Positions 62,726 to 64,000 of a stretch of 64,000 nucleotides of DNA are shown one piece after another. Made by a program: the position numbers and the translations under genes. Within the stretch, counting starts at the first letter, position 1. The number at the start of each line of letters is the position of its first letter. The notes below the pieces were generated by a model. The model did not search any database and was not told where the DNA came from. It worked only from the letters and a program-made list of their open reading frames with translations. The stretch comes from Gracilaria domingensis. Taxonomy: Eukaryota > Rhodophyta > Florideophyceae > Gracilariales > Gracilariaceae. The stretch lies in NCBI GenBank assembly GCA_022539475.1, contig VCMS01000008.1:310001-374000 (forward strand). Direction: 5' to 3'.

Positions 62726-63210
62726 ATGCGCCAGTTGTATCATATCTATTCCGAGACTCCCGTGAGTCGATGGTACACACTTTGAGCACCCATTCCAAAC
62801 TCCTCCTCCGTCCAGGACGGACGCGTTGCACGTTCCAATCTTGCAATCGTTTCTCACGCGAGTTCCAACTTACAACGCGCCTCAGCACAGATGGCAAAAC
62901 AAAACGCATTCTTACAGCGATCGCATCTGTAATGGCGAGTGGAAACGCAGATGCACCGCGTCTCGCAATTACAGCTTGAATGTGCTTGGCACAACAGTGC
63001 ACGAGGTATGCACCTCTGGTGATTGTGATCTCCAAGCAGATGCTCCGTCAGATGCCGTCCAAAGCGATATTGAAGTTAAAAGTTACCCCAGTATCTAGAT
63101 ACCCTTGGTATCGCTTCTGTAGGACGTCATTTATGCCAAAGCATCCTTGAGATTGTATGTAGCCTACATTATGCATATCAATCAATCTCGGCCAGCAATC
63201 AATGATCGCC

Positions 63211-63254
63211 GCGGTCAAATCAAGCTACTTGAGACTCTTGAGTGATTTGACCGC
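63211..63254. repeat. Hairpin with 12-bp arms
   Basis: GCGGTCAAATCA and its exact complement around a 20-base loop that itself contains CTTGAGACTCTTGAG. Possible terminator or regulatory RNA element; unassigned. Confidence 0.6.
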
Positions 63255-64000
63255 CGCATATTCAAGCAATATATCCTCAAGGATATCTACTGTAACTTTT
63301 ATAATGTAATGAACAAGAGCGAAACAACTTTTCCACAGAGCCCAAACTCAGAAATCATCTATCATGCATGGCGTAGGCAGCTGATTTTCAATGAAACACG
63401 CGACGCATTTGTATCTTGATCATCTACGAGAGCCACTCCCTCGGAGCTGAACCTTTTTTGTAAAAACCCCTACAGGGTAAGCTACTCGGAAATCCCGAGT
63501 CGGAACATCGTCGAAATAAGCACGGCCCTCCTTCCGAACAGTTGGAGAAGCAAGAGCTTGAAAGATAGAAAAGTTGCTACAAATAAGTATGCATCGCCTA
63601 ACGTTTCTCACGAGTGATATCATCATGAAACTTGTTCTTCTTCTTCTTTAATGCGGACAACATCCTCTAATTCCTAAGATGTAGTAAAACTATCCTTACA
63701 GAAAGTTTTCTCTCGTCAGAAAATGAAACTTGTTGACTGCCGTGTATGACGCTATGTTCCTCATTGAGCTGCGCCAGCGTTTTAGTTTCGGAACAGTAAA
63801 AAGAGAGGGTAGTTATGATGCATTATGTTTACCTTCTGACCAACACCCGTGCTTCTGTACATACTCTACACCTTGTCTACTCGAGGCCCCTTCAAACCAT
63901 TTGTCCGACTTAAAGAGCAGCAGGGGTATACGGAGCCCCGATCCCTATGCACATGGACGTCCACTGACACTCATAAGCTCATTAGGTCTTAAGATAACAA

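Larger units (their letters stand above)
61817..64000. other. End of window, no gene recognised
   Basis: The first 350 bp are GC-rich PGK promoter sequence; after about 62300 composition is moderate. A perfect palindrome (62697-62725) and a hairpin (63211-63254) are listed separately. A minus-strand frame near 63420-63626 (YFDDVPTRDFRVAYPVG) could be an exon, but I cannot place it in a family. Confidence 0.45.

Noticed and set aside
62219-63098. Overlapping frames at the end of the window as candidate genes
   Set aside because: Low complexity, mutually overlapping on both strands, partly due to the palindrome at 62697-62725, and no recognisable motif.

Overview
The window looks like nuclear DNA of a photosynthetic eukaryote, most probably a red alga. 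The reasons are a nuclear phycobiliprotein-family gene with a plastid-type leader, plastid-type genes (pyruvate dehydrogenase E2, phosphoglycerate kinase, class II DAHP synthase, an STN7/STN8-like kinase), an SHAQKYF MYB, few and short GT-AG introns, and no bacterial operon signals. The species cannot be fixed from sequence alone.

Layout. 0.35-2.8 kb: a frameshifted Rossmann-like gene and one or two unknown genes. 2.8-6.4 kb: a palindromic repeat array bounded by inverted repeats, next to a Plavaka/KDZ-like transposase gene with one in-frame stop. 6.4-8.0 kb: non-coding DNA with a cluster of hairpins. 8.0-10.6 kb: a decayed Ty3/gypsy fossil. 10.6-13.3 kb: an AT-rich block almost without genes. 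13.28-23.17 kb: a whole-looking, recent Ty3/gypsy element with 1.4-kb LTRs and a 5-bp target duplication.

The compact host-gene segment runs from 24 to 47 kb: tryptophan 2,3-dioxygenase, TIM17 and TRAPPC4 (divergent pair), COQ3, an STN-like kinase, plastid PDH-E2, a flavin monooxygenase, a dead Tc1 element with IR/DR-like ends, a bilin-less phycobiliprotein-like gene, peptide deformylase and a large Dicer. TIM17 and COQ3 are mitochondrial; E2, the kinase and probably the deformylase and phycobiliprotein-like protein serve the plastid.

From about 48 kb base composition changes sharply. The genes there (5' half of a membrane protein, DAHP synthase, TWINKLE-type primase-helicase, SHAQKYF MYB, plastid PGK) are extremely GC-rich with homopolymeric alanine, arginine and proline stretches. 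A PIF/Harbinger element (51.1-55.8 kb) with perfect 25-bp ends, a Myb-like accessory gene and an intact-looking transposase sits inside this island. The last 2 kb return to moderate composition and hold no recognised gene.

The strongest candidates for something new are: (1) a nuclear, plastid-targeted phycobiliprotein-family protein whose bilin-binding cysteine is replaced; (2) a Dicer that keeps PAZ-region, both RNase III and dsRBD features but has lost the helicase ATPase motifs; (3) two internally duplicated, unassigned modules in the Ty3 polyprotein; (4) the inverted-repeat-bounded array of 110-bp palindromic units.
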